Assembly (NCBI GenBank): GCA_025361385.1
Contig: JANYAJ010000147.1
Location: 1-6,615 of the forward strand
DNA length: 6,615 nucleotides
From: Nitrospira sp.
GTDB lineage: Bacteria; Nitrospirota; Nitrospiria; Nitrospirales; Nitrospiraceae
Direction: 5' to 3'
Shown: positions 5,830 to 6,615 of the stretch, piece by piece
How positions within the stretch are numbered: the first letter of the stretch is position 1
Layout: each line of letters opens with the position of its first letter
Notes under the pieces: model-generated
Database searches by the model: none
What the model was told of the DNA's origin: nothing
The model's input: only the letters and a program-made list of their open reading frames with translations
Made by a program: the position numbers and the translations under genes

Positions 5830-6438
5830 GTGATAGAGGAAGTAGAAAACTTGACTCTTAATGTACGAGTGGCGCCCGACAGACCTTGGTGGTCAGGATC
5901 CTTCCTTCCCCTGGTCTTGCTTCTGTCTTTTGCGATCGCAGTAGGGACGGGGCTCTATTTGTTGGCTTCGTTGAGGGCCGTGCTGGTTCAGGAGAGGGGC
6001 GCAGACCTCGCGAGAACGGCCGCCAGGGCCGCGGATACGCTTGATCGTGTCTTGTTTGAGCGGTTCGGTGATATCCAGTTGTTTGCGGATAACAGAGTTC
6101 TCGTAGAGGGCAACCCGGATGAAAAAACTCAGAAATTACGGCAATACAAGAAGCTCTACTGGTACTACTCCTGGATAGGGGTGACCGATGCGAGCGGTCG
6201 AATCGTTGCGGCGACCGACGTGTTTGCCAGGCCGGATATCGGTCGGGCGACAAAGGATCAGGCAGAGGGTGGTCCGGGTGTTGATTAGCCAGATTGGTTT
6301 ACGAAGGCGAGACAGAGAGGACAGATATATCTGTTGGAGGCTGAGCTTTCACCAGAGTCAGAGGGGATGATGGCGGTGGGATTCTCGGCTCCGATCTATG
6401 GGCCACAAGGAGACTTTCGCGGAGTGGTGACGAGCCGG
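5830..6438 (+). pseudogene. Truncated membrane sensor gene (Cache-type extracellular domain), interrupted by TAG and an IS
   Basis: A plus-strand sensor fragment. The longest frame begins at GTG 5830, which has no Shine-Dalgarno; a TTG at 5851 with AGAGGAAG upstream (5835-5842) is the better start. A membrane span lies at residues 24-47 (numbered from the GTG). An extracytoplasmic domain follows, with a long helix (RGADLARTAARAADTLDRVL) and a Cache-like core (YYSWIGVTDASGRIVAATD). An in-frame TAG at 6286-6288 ends the 152-residue product. The same frame then continues for 50 codons with clear homologous-looking sequence, including PDWFTKARQRGQIYL and GFSAPIYGPQGDFRGVV, the C-terminal part of a Cache domain. 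The frame stops at TGA 6439-6441, where the IS end appears to begin. The second span and any kinase or cyclase output domain are missing, so the original output is unknown. Confidence 0.7.
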
Positions 6439-6615
6439 TGACCAGCCGGGAGTTTTTGTACCACGTACCATGTTAGTCCTCAGCTCGCAAGCTGGATGGT
6501 TTCGGGAGCAGGTGGCAGGCCCCCGAGACTGCTGTGCGGACGGACCGTGTTGTAGTGAATCCGCCATCGTTCGATGATGATTTGGGCTTCTTTCAGCGTA
6601 TAGAACAGCTCTCCG
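6439..6615 (-). mobile_element. End of an IS3-family insertion sequence (partial)
   Basis: The right edge of the window enters an insertion sequence read on the minus strand. The transposase stop is at 6480-6482 and the inferred terminal inverted repeat begins TGACCAGCCGGGAG at 6439. A TGA-rich start followed by a GC-rich block and a T run is the style of IS3-family ends, and 41 bases from tip to stop codon is a normal distance. The other end and the target duplication are outside the window, so the exact boundary is inference. Confidence 0.6.
6480..6615 (-). CDS. IS3-family transposase OrfB, C-terminal fragment
   Basis: The last 44 codons of a transposase that enters from the right edge. 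The residues include GELFYTLKEAQIIIERW, then HYNTVRPHSSLGGLPPAPE, then TIQLAS and a stop. The YNTVRPHSSLG motif is the hallmark of the C-terminal end of the rve integrase core in IS3-family OrfB proteins, especially the IS407/IS51-like groups. The DDE catalytic residues lie upstream and outside the window, so activity cannot be judged. GG follows SL where many relatives have GY. The gene faces the broken sensor gene, and its element is the likely cause of that truncation. Confidence 0.9.
   Translation of the reverse strand, partial: GELFYTLKEAQIIIERWRIHYNTVRPHSSLGGLPPAPETIQLAS

Overview
The window looks like a chromosomal piece of a GC-rich, chemolithoautotrophic Gram-negative bacterium. Nitrospira or a relative is my best guess, from the style of the sensor and regulator proteins and the pairing of a SulP transporter with a carbonic-anhydrase-like protein. 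No rRNA, tRNA or single-copy marker is present, so the assignment is inference only.

Layout: from position 5053 down to 1 everything runs on the minus strand. In transcription order there is a 55-residue single-span membrane protein (5053-4886), a SulP-family anion transporter with a C-terminal STAS domain (4737-2956), a possible 45-residue cysteine-rich protein whose ATG overlaps the SulP stop as ATGA (2959-2822), and a beta-class carbonic-anhydrase-like protein related in pattern to the carboxysomal CsoSCA type (2766-1651). An NtrC-type response regulator follows (1542-343), then the first 55 codons of a membrane sensor, probably a histidine kinase (165-1), which has its own good sigma-70-type promoter. 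No rRNA, tRNA, CRISPR or strong terminator was seen.

The stretch 5054-5829 is a non-coding region between the minus-strand cluster and a plus-strand gene. It holds a perfect TATAAT and an adjacent perfect dyad on the minus strand, and several competing inverted repeats on the plus strand. From 5830 rightwards a membrane sensor gene (Cache-type extracellular domain) runs on the plus strand. It is broken by an in-frame TAG and then cut off by the end of an IS3-family insertion sequence, whose transposase C-terminus occupies the right edge on the minus strand.

How the genes may work together: SulP plus the carbonic anhydrase suggest bicarbonate uptake and CO2/HCO3- interconversion without carboxysome genes in view, with two unstudied small proteins in the same transcription unit. 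The regulator next to them keeps its ATPase motifs, but its sigma-54 contact loop reads GSVPGA rather than GAFTGA and it has no helix-turn-helix domain. It is therefore unlikely to be an ordinary sigma-54 activator. The most promising material here is this carbon-acquisition cluster with its small proteins and the atypical regulator.
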